Shown here: piece after piece, positions 53,786 to 62,050 of the stretch
Layout of the letters: each line of letters opens with the position of its first letter
Position numbering within the stretch: the first letter of the stretch is position 1
Source of the DNA: Myxococcales bacterium
GTDB lineage: Bacteria > Myxococcota_A > Polyangia > Polyangiales > GCA-016699535
Assembly (NCBI GenBank): GCA_020633325.1
Contig: JACKDX010000002.1
Span: 620,001 to 684,000, forward strand
DNA length: 64,000 bases
Direction of reading: 5' to 3'
The notes under the pieces: model-generated
Database searches by the model: none
What the model saw: the letters and a program-made list of their open reading frames with translations, nothing else
Told to the model about the DNA's origin: nothing
Program-made: the position numbers and the translations under genes

Positions 53786-55240
53786 CTAATAGGCGATGGG
53801 CTCCCAGTAGGTGACCTTGATGTTGCCAAGATCGAGTTTGGGCTGGTTGGGTCCAATCTGGGCCCTTAAGTACACCGGCCGGAACGTCATCTTGTATCCC
53901 GCCACTGGGAGGTCTTTGCCCTGCGGGAGGCCGCGCACGGAAAAGCGTCCGTTCCGATCGGTGCGTGCCTGTCCAAGGAGCGTGCTCTGCAACTCTTTTT
54001 TACCTACCTCGCCTCTCAAAAACCGCCCAATCAGGTTTTCCATATTGGTGCCCGGCTTCCCCACACTTACCACTGCATCCTTCAAGGGCTCCCCAGTGAC
54101 CGCGTGGACCAGTCGTCCGCTGAGGACACCTTTGCCAGCGACGACGGCGGCTGTATTTCCCGCCGATGCCGATGCAGTTGGGAGCGAACCTGGTGCACCC
54201 GTCTTTATGCTGTAGGCAAGCGCGTGCTTGAGGCTCTTTGAAACATCCACCGCAACGATGGCGTTCGCGGGATCGTTTTCGCGAATGGTCAATGCGCCCG
54301 TCGCCCGGTTGAGGGTATTGCCATTGGGACCAAGAAGTACCAGTGGCAACGGCGGTGTGACACTGATGGCAACCGGTCTGCGCCTAGGCACGCCGAAAAA
54401 ATGCACCTGTTGTGACAAGGGGCTGTCACCTTCTGCAAGCTCGTGCAGCTCTCCGCCGTCCGCAAGAATCTTATAGCCGTCGATCTTGACGTCATGGATG
54501 TGGCCCCGACGCAAATCATCCAGCCAATCATTGGGAACGCGCTCGATGGGCCGTGCGCGCTCTATGCTGCCACCCTTGGTACGCTCGGCACTGCCGGTGG
54601 CGATCCCTACCACATTCGACATCGAATCGAGCAACACGCCCCCTGTGGATTGGGCGTCCAAGGCTGGCGCAAAAAAGATCCACGATAGGCGGCTGAGCTG
54701 ACTGCGTTGCACATCGCGCACAGCGATGCGCGTCACGCTGGGTTTCGAGCCGGCGCTTTTGTAGCCCAGTGCAAAGAGAACGGAATTTCGCCCGATGTTC
54801 TGGGTCGCTCCCAGTGCGACACTCGGAAAACGGCTGTCTCGGTCAGGACCAAGCGGAGCCATCAGGCGCAATAATCCGAGGTCCGCACGAATGTCCCCGC
54901 GCACCACGCGCGCTACCCATACAATGGGATCGGGAGAGCGGGGATCGTAGAGTTCCACTTCGTAGCGATTGGAGCTGCTGAGCAGAGTGCCAGGAACGTT
55001 CTTGGTAGCATCGATGGTGCCGACTGCATGAAAACTCGTCAGCACATAGCCGCGCCTGTCGATGATTGCGCCTGAGGCGGGAAATTCCACGCCCCGAACA
55101 GCGCGAATGCGCACCACAGCAGTCGCGGAGCGGTCGAGCACCACACGGCTGGTATCCTGGGCGCGCACAGCCCCAGGCATCACCATGGGGATGAGCAGTG
55201 CGGCGAGCAACCAATGTGCGGCTTTTGTTCTCTGGGTCAT
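53786..55240 (-). CDS. Secreted HtrA/trypsin-like protein with altered nucleophile and C-terminal carboxypeptidase-regulatory-like domain
   Basis: A 484-residue exported protein with a signal peptide (cleavage probably after AVRA near residue 27). Residues ~30-230 fit a chymotrypsin-fold protease with His in TSFHAVG (near 75) and Asp in ADLGLLRL (near 125). The nucleophile motif that should read GNSGG reads QSTGG, placing Thr199 where Ser is expected; Ser198 is one residue off. A weakly defined region follows, then a carboxypeptidase-regulatory-like beta domain from ~365 (GVLSGRLVHAVTGEPLKDAV) to the end. It is coupled (ATGA) to the PrsW-like gene. Either proteolysis is lost or Thr is used. 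Confidence 0.78.
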   Translation of the reverse strand: MTQRTKAAHWLLAALLIPMVMPGAVRAQDTSRVVLDRSATAVVRIRAVRGVEFPASGAIIDRRGYVLTSFHAVGTIDATKNVPGTLLSSSNRYEVELYDPRSPDPIVWVARVVRGDIRADLGLLRLMAPLGPDRDSRFPSVALGATQNIGRNSVLFALGYKSAGSKPSVTRIAVRDVQRSQLSRLSWIFFAPALDAQSTGGVLLDSMSNVVGIATGSAERTKGGSIERARPIERVPNDWLDDLRRGHIHDVKIDGYKILADGGELHELAEGDSPLSQQVHFFGVPRRRPVAISVTPPLPLVLLGPNGNTLNRATGALTIRENDPANAIVAVDVSKSLKHALAYSIKTGAPGSLPTASASAGNTAAVVAGKGVLSGRLVHAVTGEPLKDAVVSVGKPGTNMENLIGRFLRGEVGKKELQSTLLGQARTDRNGRFSVRGLPQGKDLPVAGYKMTFRPVYLRAQIGPNQPKLDLGNIKVTYWEPIAY

Positions 55241-56781
55241 TTGAGTTTTACGCTGTCAAGCACCATCAATAGCTCGCTGTGCGTCGCTTCGAAATCCGAG
55301 GCAGGTGCGCTCGCATGTATGTGGTAGATCTGGGCGCCGCGGCCCTCGACGACAATGTCGTACCCGGCGATCACCACCGGTAACTCAGATCCGCCGAACA
55401 TCATGTCTCCCGGCTCTTGCACCCGAGCAAACCATGCCCAGGCCGAGCGATGCCCTCCAAATGCCTTTTTCATTTCTTGGCTTATGACGCGATAGCTGGG
55501 ATCTGATTCACTTTCTTGTGAGGTGATGTGGTTAAGCTCGGCGGCAAGGGATAAAGACGCATCGATCTTATCTGAAGAGATCGTTCGAATCCGAACTTGA
55601 GGGCTGAAAGCGGCCATTTCGCGTTCTTCCGCTATGTAGCCATCCGCATGAGAACGCCCCGCCCATCCATCGGGAAGGTGCAAGGATATCTGCCCGGCCA
55701 AGACGCGCACGTCCTTCTCGGGAATGGCGACGTAGTCCCGAAATGCGATTGCACCAATGAGCGGGATGAGCGCCACGACCCACATCGGCGGATCAATCAG
55801 GGTCGGGGCAACGAAGCTCGTATACGATCGCTTGGGGTGAGGCTGCCCATCATGGCGAACACCTGAAAAGCTCTCCACACTCAAGCGCGCCGTGACGATA
55901 TCAATGCTCACCAAAATGAAAGCCGCTGCTCCTCCGGCAACCGCAAGCGTTAACCACGGATCGTAATCTCCGCCATGTATGCCTGCTAGCACTGCAAGGT
56001 GCTTGGCGCCGCCATTGATAACCGCCGACAGCAAAAAGCATCCGCAGGCCCATAGTCCTCGATGCTTGGTCCAAAAACGCGCGCGGGCCATGCCGTAGCC
56101 AAGTACTGTGGCGGCTGCGACATGAATTAAGGAGTGGGAGGCCATCGCGACGGCTGCATTAAATGGGACGCTGGCTTCGGCCGAGAGCGCAAACTCCACA
56201 TTGGAGACCGTGGCGATGCCGAGACCCGCAGCAGCCGAATACACCACCGCATCAAGCGGCTCATCGAGTTCGCGGGTGAAGTAAACGCTGTACCTGAGAG
56301 CGAGATAGTTGCACAGCTGCTGCACCACGCCGACCACCATGATTGTAGTGACCCACGGCGCGAAGGGCGGGATATGCCGCCATTCTTGAATGCGGAATAA
56401 GTCGTGCACCAAAGGCTCGCCCACCGCCTTGGCGATCAAGCCCCCTAATATGAGGACGCCAAACACAAGCGGCAATGGCTCAGGCTCGACACGGTCGAGC
56501 CGATAAATGTAGCGCATCCACAGTAACGTAAGCAGGGCGGCCATACCCACGGTCAGCACCCAGCTCAGCTGGGTGCTTTGCGTTCCGCCAAACCAACGGA
56601 TGGCCCAAGCAGAAAGCGCGATAATTAGAATTTCCAAAAGACCGGTGCGTCCCCAGCGCGAACCGATATTGTGAAAAGCCCGCTGATGATGCTTCTCGCA
56701 AAAAAACCGGCCGCCCAGTTCCTTTGCCTCGTCGTCGTTTAGGGGTCTATTGCAAACGCAACAAAATTTATCACTGGTCAT
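55237..56781 (-). CDS. PrsW-like integral membrane protein with lost catalytic motifs and N-terminal zinc-finger-like segment
   Basis: A 514-residue protein. Residues ~7-30 hold a Cys/His pair pattern (CCVCNRPL ... FFCEKHH) like a short zinc ribbon. Then eight or so helices match PrsW (site-1-type intramembrane protease), including the D-x-x-EPEP motif RLDRVEPEPLPLV and the small-residue helix YSAAAGLGIATVSNVEFAL. The active EExxK motif reads QQLCN at residues 154-158 and the second Glu of the E-N motif is Ser, while the helix His (ASHSLIH) remains. A C-terminal soluble domain (residues ~370-514) looks like a beta-sandwich exported or cytosolic module. It is probably a pseudoprotease. First gene of the 9-gene minus run. 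Confidence 0.8.
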   Translation of the reverse strand: MTSDKFCCVCNRPLNDDEAKELGGRFFCEKHHQRAFHNIGSRWGRTGLLEILIIALSAWAIRWFGGTQSTQLSWVLTVGMAALLTLLWMRYIYRLDRVEPEPLPLVFGVLILGGLIAKAVGEPLVHDLFRIQEWRHIPPFAPWVTTIMVVGVVQQLCNYLALRYSVYFTRELDEPLDAVVYSAAAGLGIATVSNVEFALSAEASVPFNAAVAMASHSLIHVAAATVLGYGMARARFWTKHRGLWACGCFLLSAVINGGAKHLAVLAGIHGGDYDPWLTLAVAGGAAAFILVSIDIVTARLSVESFSGVRHDGQPHPKRSYTSFVAPTLIDPPMWVVALIPLIGAIAFRDYVAIPEKDVRVLAGQISLHLPDGWAGRSHADGYIAEEREMAAFSPQVRIRTISSDKIDASLSLAAELNHITSQESESDPSYRVISQEMKKAFGGHRSAWAWFARVQEPGDMMFGGSELPVVIAGYDIVVEGRGAQIYHIHASAPASDFEATHSELLMVLDSVKLK

Positions 56782-56947
56782 GGAGTGAGGGAGTATTCAC
56801 ACTCTCGGAGCGGGACGCAAGGGCTCGTCCTTCGGGCGCCTGGCGCAAGTTGCCCATGGTTTCCATCACTTACGCGGCCGGTGCACACAAAAAAACGGCA
56901 GGTGCGGCTTTACCTCGCCCTCGCCGCTCGTTACAAGGCAGCTTCAC

Positions 56948-59887
56948 ATGGCACTCCCGATAAAAAAGCGGCTGATTCTCATACTTAAGGTCGTCTTCTC
57001 ACTTCTCATGCTCTGGGTGATCGTGCGCAAAGTCGTCGCGCGTGATGGCGCTGGCACGCTCGCTGAGCGTCTTTGGGAACTGTCTTGGGCGTGGTTTGCG
57101 ATGGCGGTGGGGATGATGTTGTGCGCGGTCATCTGCAGCGTGGTCCGGTGGCAGCGCCTTTTAAATGGCCAAGGCATCAGGGCACCGTGGAGTTTTTTGG
57201 GCCCTTCGTTTTTGATCGCGCGCTTTTTCGGAGCATTTACGCCCGGCGGATTTACCGGCCTTGGCGGATGGCGCATCTATGATATCACCAAGCACACCGG
57301 CAAGGCTGCGCGTGCGACGGCCACCATTGGCGTTGAGATGGTGCTAGGGCAACTTGCGTTTGGCGTCGTCGTGATGGTGGCCTCGGTCTATGGTCTGAGG
57401 TTTCTCGGCCTCTCAGGCGTGCTTTTGATCAACGCAGTGTTTTTGGGCGTCATGGTGGCAGGCATCACGCTGCTTGCACGTCCCGATGTTTTTAGGTGGC
57501 TGAGTCGCGCGTTGCCAGGCGGCCTTCGTGTGCGCATACATAGTCTGCTTGAGGCGGTGTGCGCGTACCGCGGCAAGAGCAGACTGTTGATACAGGCTGC
57601 GGTGCTTGGCATAGGTACGCATGTATTTAACAATTTGGTGTATGTGTGTGCGGCCAGGGCGCTAGGCATCCCTCTGGGGATAGGTGAGGTATTTTTTGGA
57701 TCCTCTCTTCAGATCTTGGCGACCTTGCTGCCGGCTTCTATCAACGGGATAGGACTACGAGAGGCGGCGGCCGTTGCGCTCTATACGCGTTTGGGGATGC
57801 CGGCTTCAGAAGCGGTGCTGATTCCCATCGTGGGCTTTGCCGCAGAGATGTTGGTCTCGGCATCAGGCGGACTATTGTTCGTGCTGAGATCGCCTGACTA
57901 TCATCCCAAGATCGAGGTCGAGCAAGAACCGAGCGAGCGAGTCGTCCCTGGGCTCAGAGACGCCCTCGCCGATCCGGGCGATGCGGAGGGGCCTCTTTGG
58001 CGAGTGCTTGAGCGAGCGGCTAGTGCGGGGTTGTGGGCAGGCATCGGCATTGGGTTCTTAGAGGCTGCACTTGTCAGCGTCGGGGGCAACCACCTGCAAG
58101 GCCGGGTGTTTTTCTATGGTCCGCTCGCCTATGGTGTGCTCGGCCTGGCGCTCGGGCTCTTGGGCGGGGCGATATTTGCGATCGACCGGCGCGTCAGCCA
58201 CGCCAGGCCTCCTCGCCTTTCCCAAGTGCAAGCCTATGTTTTTGCGGGAATTTGGGGGGTCCTTTTTCTTGCCCTGGGGGCATTCCGCTTGCGTCGAGAC
58301 ATTTTTCATGAACAATTACAATGGACTAGCGCGTCGGGGGCGCTCGTCGCTCTCGGATGCCTCCTTACGGCAACTCTGGTATCATTCGCTGCTTATTTTT
58401 CGTGGAAGTGGCTGTGGCGTCGCTTGGGCGCGCTGGCACAGTCCCCTCTGCCGGGCGTCGGACTCCTTGTGGCATGCGGGCTGGCGCTGTGGGCCACCGT
58501 GCCTCACCTCAAGCAGATAGCTGAAACAGATAGCCCTGCTCGAGTCACCGCTCCGAGCCCCCGCAACGTGCTCTTTATCGTGGTCGATACGTTACGCGCC
58601 GATCATCTGCCGATGTACGGGTATTCTCAATCGCGGACCCCGCACTTGGATGCGTTTGCGCGGGACGCGGTGCGGTTTGAGCATGCGTTTGTGAATGCAT
58701 CATGGACACGGCCGAGCTTTGCATCACTACTGACTGGGAGATTGCCCTCAAGTCACGGCGTCATGGCAAAGTCCGATGGGCTGCCCGAGGCAGTCGAGAC
58801 CCTGCCTGAGGTGCTCACAAAAGGCGGATGGAACACATTTGGCGTTGTCACCAACTTCAATGTCGCGCCGTATTTCAATTTTCAGCAGGGGTTTGGCACA
58901 TATGAGTACCTTGAGCCCGACTTTGTGTTGGGTGCCGATGACATGTCTGCGAAACTCCTCTTGGTGCAGTTCCTCAAGCAGAGGATTGAAAAACTCCGCA
59001 CTCTCAAGGGGCGCGTCGAGCCTGGCGCCGCGTATCAGGATGCGAAAAGAGTGAATGAGAATATATTCGATTGGTTGAATGGAACCCCAAAGCAGCCCTG
59101 GATGATGTTTGTCGGATACATGGATCCGCACGATCCGTACTTTGTGCATCCGTATCGGGGCGTGGGCTATTCCCGGGCTGCCAATCAAAAACCCAGGCCC
59201 GAAGAGGCGTCCCGCTTGCGCACATTATATGATGGGGAAATCGCGTATTGGGATAGCGAGTTTGGGAGACTCATCGCGCGGTTGAAAGCACTTGGGTATT
59301 ACGAGCAAATGACCGTCATCGTGACTTCAGACCATGGTGAAGAGTTTGGGGATCATGGTGGATTTTGGCATGGAACCACTTTGTACGATGAGCAACTTCA
59401 TGTGCCTCTTTTCGTCAAGTTGCCGAATCACGAGCAAGGCGGAAGCGTGGTCAACCACTGGGTTCAAAGCATCGATGTGATGCCCACGCTATTGCGTCAG
59501 CTTGGTCAAGACGTACCCAAAGGCGTTCAAGGAGGGGACCTCTTCCGAGGCACCGATCTGATCTATGCCGAGGAAAGTCACGAAGGAAACGTCTTAGAAG
59601 CTGTGCGAGAGCGTCGAGAGACGGGGCCCTACAAGCTGATTCACGCCAACCCAAACAATCCCCGCGGCCTAAAGCCGACGGAGGTTTATGATGTGCAAAC
59701 CGATCCCCAAGAGCAACACGACCTTGCCGATACCCGGCCCACACTGGTCGCACAAATCCAAAAGACGTTAAAGGAGGCGGCAAAAGCCGCGCGCCACAGC
59801 GCAGTAGGGCGCACGCCGGTGAATCTTGAGCAAGATGATGACGCTGAAGAGAGGCTCAAGGCATTGGGGTATGCAGCGGACCGCTAG
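56948..59887 (+). CDS. Fusion of a flippase-like membrane domain and a sulfatase/alkaline-phosphatase-superfamily domain
   Basis: A 979-residue protein. Residues ~1-325 form an LPG synthase-type flippase domain (GAFTPGGFTGLGGWRIYDITKHTG; LLPASINGIGLREAAAVALY, cited in part), residues ~355-510 add further membrane helices, and residues ~535-960 form a sulfatase-fold enzyme with VVDTLRADHLPMYGYS, the nucleophile region NASWTRPSFASLLTG (Thr near 584), TSDHGEEFGDHG near 792 and HGTTLYDEQLHVPLF. Thr is the usual nucleophile in phosphoethanolamine transferases and LtaS-like enzymes and not in sulfatases, so a lipid head-group transfer or hydrolysis is likely. Start ATG 56948 follows AAGGCAG. Divergent from the PrsW-like gene. 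Confidence 0.85.
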   Translation: MALPIKKRLILILKVVFSLLMLWVIVRKVVARDGAGTLAERLWELSWAWFAMAVGMMLCAVICSVVRWQRLLNGQGIRAPWSFLGPSFLIARFFGAFTPGGFTGLGGWRIYDITKHTGKAARATATIGVEMVLGQLAFGVVVMVASVYGLRFLGLSGVLLINAVFLGVMVAGITLLARPDVFRWLSRALPGGLRVRIHSLLEAVCAYRGKSRLLIQAAVLGIGTHVFNNLVYVCAARALGIPLGIGEVFFGSSLQILATLLPASINGIGLREAAAVALYTRLGMPASEAVLIPIVGFAAEMLVSASGGLLFVLRSPDYHPKIEVEQEPSERVVPGLRDALADPGDAEGPLWRVLERAASAGLWAGIGIGFLEAALVSVGGNHLQGRVFFYGPLAYGVLGLALGLLGGAIFAIDRRVSHARPPRLSQVQAYVFAGIWGVLFLALGAFRLRRDIFHEQLQWTSASGALVALGCLLTATLVSFAAYFSWKWLWRRLGALAQSPLPGVGLLVACGLALWATVPHLKQIAETDSPARVTAPSPRNVLFIVVDTLRADHLPMYGYSQSRTPHLDAFARDAVRFEHAFVNASWTRPSFASLLTGRLPSSHGVMAKSDGLPEAVETLPEVLTKGGWNTFGVVTNFNVAPYFNFQQGFGTYEYLEPDFVLGADDMSAKLLLVQFLKQRIEKLRTLKGRVEPGAAYQDAKRVNENIFDWLNGTPKQPWMMFVGYMDPHDPYFVHPYRGVGYSRAANQKPRPEEASRLRTLYDGEIAYWDSEFGRLIARLKALGYYEQMTVIVTSDHGEEFGDHGGFWHGTTLYDEQLHVPLFVKLPNHEQGGSVVNHWVQSIDVMPTLLRQLGQDVPKGVQGGDLFRGTDLIYAEESHEGNVLEAVRERRETGPYKLIHANPNNPRGLKPTEVYDVQTDPQEQHDLADTRPTLVAQIQKTLKEAAKAARHSAVGRTPVNLEQDDDAEERLKALGYAADR

Positions 59888-59891
59888 CAGG

Positions 59892-60836
59892 TTATGAGGA
59901 CGTCCCTTTGGGGGCCTCAGGCGCAGGTTGCCTCCGCCCGTCGGCTACAAAGATAAGAAGCGCTGTCCAAATCGACGCGAACGTGATCAGCTGCACGAGG
60001 CTCAAGGATTCTTGAAACACCACCGTAGCTAGCACGAACTGGCAGCTGGGAGAGAGATACTGAAACAAGCCAAGCGTGCTAAACTTTAGCCGTCTCGCGC
60101 CGTAGCTGAACCATACAAGTGGCAAGGCGGTGGCGGCCCCGGTGAGCACCAGCATGGTGTCCATGGTTGGATCGGAGCGGAACGCGCCAGTTCCTTGTAT
60201 ATGGGCATAGGCCAAGTGGCCCAGAGCAAAAGGACACAAAATCGACATCTCGACTGCCAAAGCCGTTACCGGAGCAATGTGTGAAATCTTTTTGAGCAGA
60301 CCGTACACACTGAACGTAAGGGCGAGACTCAAGGCGACCCATGGCACGCTCTTTACATGCAAGCACTCGTTTGCAACGCCGAGACACGCAATGGCCACAG
60401 CGACCCACTGCCAAAAGCGCAAGCGCTCCCGCAAAAAGAGGGTGCCCAAGGCGACATTGACAAGGGGTGTGATAAAATACCCGAGACTCGTCTCGAGCAC
60501 CCGATCGACTTGGATGGCCCAAATGTAGACATACCAATTGGAGGCGAGCAAGAGCGCCGTTAGCGTCACAAAACCCAGCCGGCGAAGGTCACGCACCACC
60601 GCCACCGCTAAACCCATCTTGCGTCCAGCTGCGAGCCAAATGATGGTTAGGATGGCGGACCAGAGGATACGGTGATCGAGAACTTGGCCCGGGGGCACAA
60701 GGTCGAATCGCTTCCAATACAAAGGAAGCAGACCCCATACGAGATATGCCGAAATGGCTGCGATTGCCCCCAAAGTTTGCGGCTTCTCGCCATCCTTCGC
60801 CGCGGAGAGCCAACGCACCTGAGATGCAAATCGCAT
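59892..60836 (-). CDS. rarD: RarD-type EamA-family transporter
   Basis: A 314-residue inner-membrane protein with ten hydrophobic helices and the RarD pattern: SAYLVWGLLPLYWKRF near residue 30, HRILWSAILT near 55, ASNWYVYIWAI near 100, NVALGTLFLRERL near 126, and WFSYGARRLKFSTLGLFQY near 245. RarD is associated with chloramphenicol sensitivity and is a drug/metabolite transporter by family. ATG 60836 is preferred to GTG 60842. It ends 4 bp before the stop of the flippase-sulfatase gene, convergently, and is divergent from the histidinol-phosphatase-like gene. Confidence 0.9.
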   Translation of the reverse strand: MRFASQVRWLSAAKDGEKPQTLGAIAAISAYLVWGLLPLYWKRFDLVPPGQVLDHRILWSAILTIIWLAAGRKMGLAVAVVRDLRRLGFVTLTALLLASNWYVYIWAIQVDRVLETSLGYFITPLVNVALGTLFLRERLRFWQWVAVAIACLGVANECLHVKSVPWVALSLALTFSVYGLLKKISHIAPVTALAVEMSILCPFALGHLAYAHIQGTGAFRSDPTMDTMLVLTGAATALPLVWFSYGARRLKFSTLGLFQYLSPSCQFVLATVVFQESLSLVQLITFASIWTALLIFVADGRRQPAPEAPKGTSS

Positions 60837-60978
60837 AGACACGCGACGTAAAGCATTAATACTCGGACCTGTTAAGCAAACTCGGGTCGATAGAGCTGCG
60901 TAGGGTTCCGTTCAAAGGACCAAGATGCTATGAACGCGAACGTGCGGGCTAGCGCACCCATTTTTTAGGTGACCCTCC

Positions 60979-61791
60979 ATGAATGCGCCTTTTGACCTGG
61001 ATAAGATCGGCGGGCCGCGTGCGCTCAACCGGCTGATCGACGAAGTACTTCTCGCGGGGGAAGATGCGCTGCAGATCTATCGCCAGACCGCGCGGCAGAA
61101 GCTATGCTTTAAGGCCGACAAGAGTCCGGTCACAGAGGCTGATCACATAGTCGAGGCGCGGCTCTGTGGGTTCATTGCCACGCATTATCCAGAGGCAGGG
61201 TTTCTGGGGGAGGAAAGCGGCTTGCGGGGCAAAGCGGGCGGGGTGTGTTTCCTTGTAGACCCGGTGGATGGGACCCGCGCATTTGTGCGGAATCTGCCGA
61301 CCTGGTCCATTTTGGTGGGCATGGAGTGCGAGGGAGAGCCGGTTTTGGGGATTGCATACCAGCCGGCCCAGGAACAGCTTTTCGTTGCGGTACGAGGGCA
61401 CGGCGCGTACGGTAATGGGAAGCCTTTGCGGGTATCTCTCACGGCAGCATTGGACGAGGCCACCATCGCCCACGGTGCGCTGGGGCAGTTCGAAGAGGGG
61501 GGCTGCATAGATGCCCTAGGGACGCTGGCCCGAACGACGCACGCCCAGCGCGGGCTTCACGACTTTGAAGGGTACCGCGCGCTTTTGCGGGGATCGGTGG
61601 ATGCCATGGTGGATCCCCAAACCCGTCCCTGGGACTTGTGTGCGCCGGCGGTGCTGGTGCGCGAGGCCGGCGGTCGCCTGACTTCTTTTGAGGGACTACA
61701 GACGGTTCACGGCGGCAGCGGGCTCGCTTCGAATGGGCAGTTTCACGATGTCTTGTTGCAAGCCTTGGCCCAAGATTCAAAGGGCGCATAG
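60979..61791 (+). CDS. Inositol monophosphatase-family phosphatase, histidinol-phosphatase (HisN)-like
   Basis: A 270-residue enzyme of the Mg-dependent inositol monophosphatase family. Metal-binding motifs are KSPVTEADHIVE near residue 48, LGEESG near 75, VDPVDGTRAFVRNLPTW near 93, and PWDLCAPAVLVREAGG near 215. DPVDGTxxFVRxLPxW resembles HisN histidinol-phosphatase, which dephosphorylates histidinol phosphate, more than inositol phosphatase or CysQ. The assignment to histidine synthesis remains tentative, as no his genes are nearby. Gap of 67 bp before the small membrane protein. Confidence 0.85.
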   Translation: MNAPFDLDKIGGPRALNRLIDEVLLAGEDALQIYRQTARQKLCFKADKSPVTEADHIVEARLCGFIATHYPEAGFLGEESGLRGKAGGVCFLVDPVDGTRAFVRNLPTWSILVGMECEGEPVLGIAYQPAQEQLFVAVRGHGAYGNGKPLRVSLTAALDEATIAHGALGQFEEGGCIDALGTLARTTHAQRGLHDFEGYRALLRGSVDAMVDPQTRPWDLCAPAVLVREAGGRLTSFEGLQTVHGGSGLASNGQFHDVLLQALAQDSKGA

Positions 61792-61858
61792 AATCAGGCG
61801 TTGTGTGACGCGGCGCGTTTTTGTACAACCCACCAAGACTGCGAGACGAGCGTTAAGA

Positions 61859-62050
61859 GTGAGCGAGAATAACTACAATCCTGAGGCATTGCCCGACGTT
61901 CATGACGAGGCGCCGGACACGGCGTCGTGGGTACCGGTGATGGGCGTAATAATAGTCTTGGCCGTGTTCACGGCCATCGCCCTGACGGTCTCAGGGAGTG
62001 CTCATAGTAAAGAGACACACAACACAGAAAGCACAACGCATGGAAAATAA
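61859..62050 (+). CDS. Small single-helix membrane protein overlapping lpdA
   Basis: A 63-residue protein that begins at GTG 61859 (SENNYNPEALPDVHDEAPD, after the Met). The N-terminal third is acidic, one hydrophobic helix spans about residues 28-45 (VMGVIIVLAVFTAIALTV), and the tail is polar and His/Thr-rich (HSKETHNTESTTHGK). No family recognised. The stop lies 11 bp inside lpdA, so it is probably translated from the same message. A role as a membrane anchor for the dehydrogenase complex is possible but not shown; it might also be a chance frame. Confidence 0.45.
   Translation: MSENNYNPEALPDVHDEAPDTASWVPVMGVIIVLAVFTAIALTVSGSAHSKETHNTESTTHGK

Noticed and set aside
58690..58740. Loss of the sulfatase nucleophile in the flippase fusion
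   Set aside because: Thr in SWTRPS is the normal nucleophile of the related transferase and phosphatase groups, so the domain is not regarded as degenerate.
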